DNA from: Hyperoplus lanceolatus
Lineage: Eukaryota > Chordata > Actinopteri > Uranoscopiformes > Ammodytidae
Direction: 5' to 3'
Assembly: GCA_026929865.2 (NCBI GenBank)
Contig: CM049403.1
Coordinates: forward strand, 9,462,001 to 9,526,000
Length of the DNA: 64,000 bases
The notes under the pieces are model-generated. The model was given only the letters and a program-made list of their open reading frames with translations, searched no databases and was not told where the DNA came from. This document shows, one piece after another, positions 62,441 through 64,000 of this stretch (positions within the stretch are counted from its first letter, which is position 1; each line of letters opens with the position of its first letter). Position numbers and translations under genes: made by a program.

Positions 62441-64000
62441 CTGGAAGGAGAGGCACAGAATAAACCGATAATGAATAAATAAGATTAAAGCACCATTCGC
62501 GTGGAATTAGTCTTACATTGGGCCCTCGTGTGATATAGTGTCCAACCGTGTCCAGATTAATCAACCAAATAAAGACTAAATGGTTTAAAAAAAATTATTT
62601 GTGCTCGCTTCAATCAAATATTATCAAAAAATAACTTAAATAATGCTTCTTGATGCAATATGGGTTGGGCACTACTGTCACAGTTTTCCATGTATTTGGC
62701 TTGCATTGATATGTATGCACTTCTTTTACATGTGTTTTTTTTTCTTTTTTTATATATATATATTTCTCTATTTATTAAAAAGTGGAGTCAGCGATTCTGG
62801 AGAACACTTGTCAAATTCACCTTTTGACAATATCATTCAATATCTCTTCACAATACGCTGCCTGTCCGTTCTGTGTGTGTGTGCCACGACAAAAAGCCTC
62901 ATCTTAATACACAATTTCTCTTTATTAATCTTTATTGTAAGTGCAGCTTAGTTGTTAAGCCCAAGACACTGGCAGATTTTTCCCTATGGGGACACTACAG
63001 CGTAATTGAATTGAATATTAAATCTATACACTGCTGTTGATCGACCTCTGTCTCTGAGGACATGTCGGCATGTCATTAATAACAGTAATGACACAATGAG
63101 CAGATTACATTGATTAGTATCACCTGGGCTATCAGACGCTTCTACTGAGAACAGATCTGTATGTGAAAGGTGAAAACTGAGATGTGGAGAATCGGGGATG
63201 GGGTGGGTGGTGGTGGTGGAGGGAAGTCCAGAGAGGAGGAGGAGGAGGAGGAGGAGGCAGCTGACCAAAGCTGGGTCTCAACAGAGATTTCATTGTTCAT
63301 TCACATAAAGAGCTTCCTCAATATTATGGACAGCGGAGAACAGTCAGCCTCTCTGTCAGCTCTACTCTCCCAATGACCTTACCGCCGACATGCACCTGCC
63401 CTTCACCCTCAAATATTCAGACTGTATTGAAGCCAGCCACTGCTTAAGACACACACAACACACCACAACACAACACAACACAACACAACACACTCCACAT
63501 ATCTCCACTCTGTGAGTATGTACTAGGAACATGTATGTGGAGAGACAAGAGGCTTTTGGCAAGAACATGAACCCGACAGGGAAAAAGTTGCCACTGTGCA
63601 GAAAACATGAGATGTAGGGAGTTTCGTGTCACACACTGGTGAAGACAATTGAAGTTACAATTGCATGAATAACACAGGTGTAACTAATGATTCCTTAACG
63701 ATGGCTTATACCCAGTACAAGTGAGGCAGCATGCACAGTACCAGTGTCTATATCAGTCTACATCTTATCTCATGGCTTTATCTCAACTTTTCTTGATATT
63801 GTTTTATCATAATATTGGTAACATTTTGGATTTTCTTTTTTTATTCCTTGTTTTACTGTGAAGACCTTTGTTTTAGGAAGGTTTGATATCAGTCGTATAT
63901 CGTAAAGGTCTTTTATGCTCTACCTCTACATTTGTGAGTACAACATTTTAAGAATGCATTGAGGGGTTGTCAGTCAACTTTAGCACAAACTTACACTTGG
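62441..64000. other. USP46 intron to the window edge
   Basis: No further USP46 exon was found here. The stretch contains a truncated MITE at 62780-62930 with the sequence GTGGAGTCAGCGATTCTGGA, sharing the right-hand end of the 35101-35394 element in inverted orientation. It also has a GGA/GAG run at about 63226-63256 and an (ACAAC)n-like run at about 63449-63492. Confidence 0.6.

Overview
The window is vertebrate nuclear DNA, almost certainly from a teleost fish. It has intron-containing genes with GT-AG splice sites, long CA/GT microsatellites, and many short TTAA-flanked inverted-repeat elements, Tc1/mariner relics and L1-type LINE relics of the kinds common in teleosts. Exon models were built by hand by following splice sites and reading phase. 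All seven models keep a consistent phase from exon to exon; homology rests on recognising protein motifs, because no search could be run.

Layout, left to right: PPAT (+, 5' end cut off by the window start); an HJURP/Scm3-like centromere chaperone gene (-); a transposon-rich intergenic stretch; DCUN1D4 (+); a very large LRRC66-like gene (-); SGCB (-); SPATA18/Mieap (+); a long stretch without genes that contains a duplicated copy of the SPATA18 terminal exon; and USP46 (-, 5' end cut off by the window end). DCUN1D4-LRRC66-SGCB-SPATA18-USP46 have the same order and orientation as on human 4q12, which supports the names.

The genes do not form one pathway. PPAT catalyses the first committed step of purine synthesis. 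HJURP-like loads CENP-A. DCUN1D4 promotes cullin neddylation. SGCB is a dystrophin-complex sarcoglycan. SPATA18 acts in mitochondrial quality control. USP46 is a deubiquitinase.

The most unusual object is the LRRC66-like gene. Its last exon is 6.5 kb and encodes a giant cytoplasmic tail with about 20 copies of a unit of about 67 residues centred on KRRLDIKAPSP followed by a serine/acidic run. The core closely resembles the cyclin-docking (RxL) motif of E2F1 and is usually followed by an SP site. The array shows a 999-bp higher-order duplication. Other points of interest are a perfect 27-bp hairpin in an HJURP-like intron, an SPxK repeat array in the HJURP-like protein, a still-open duplicate of the SPATA18 last exon about 3.3 kb downstream, a USP46 5' splice site that is itself the edge of a (GT)n microsatellite, a MITE that makes up most of a small SGCB intron, a repeat family bounded by dinucleotide arrays, and a cluster of CCAAT boxes upstream of DCUN1D4.
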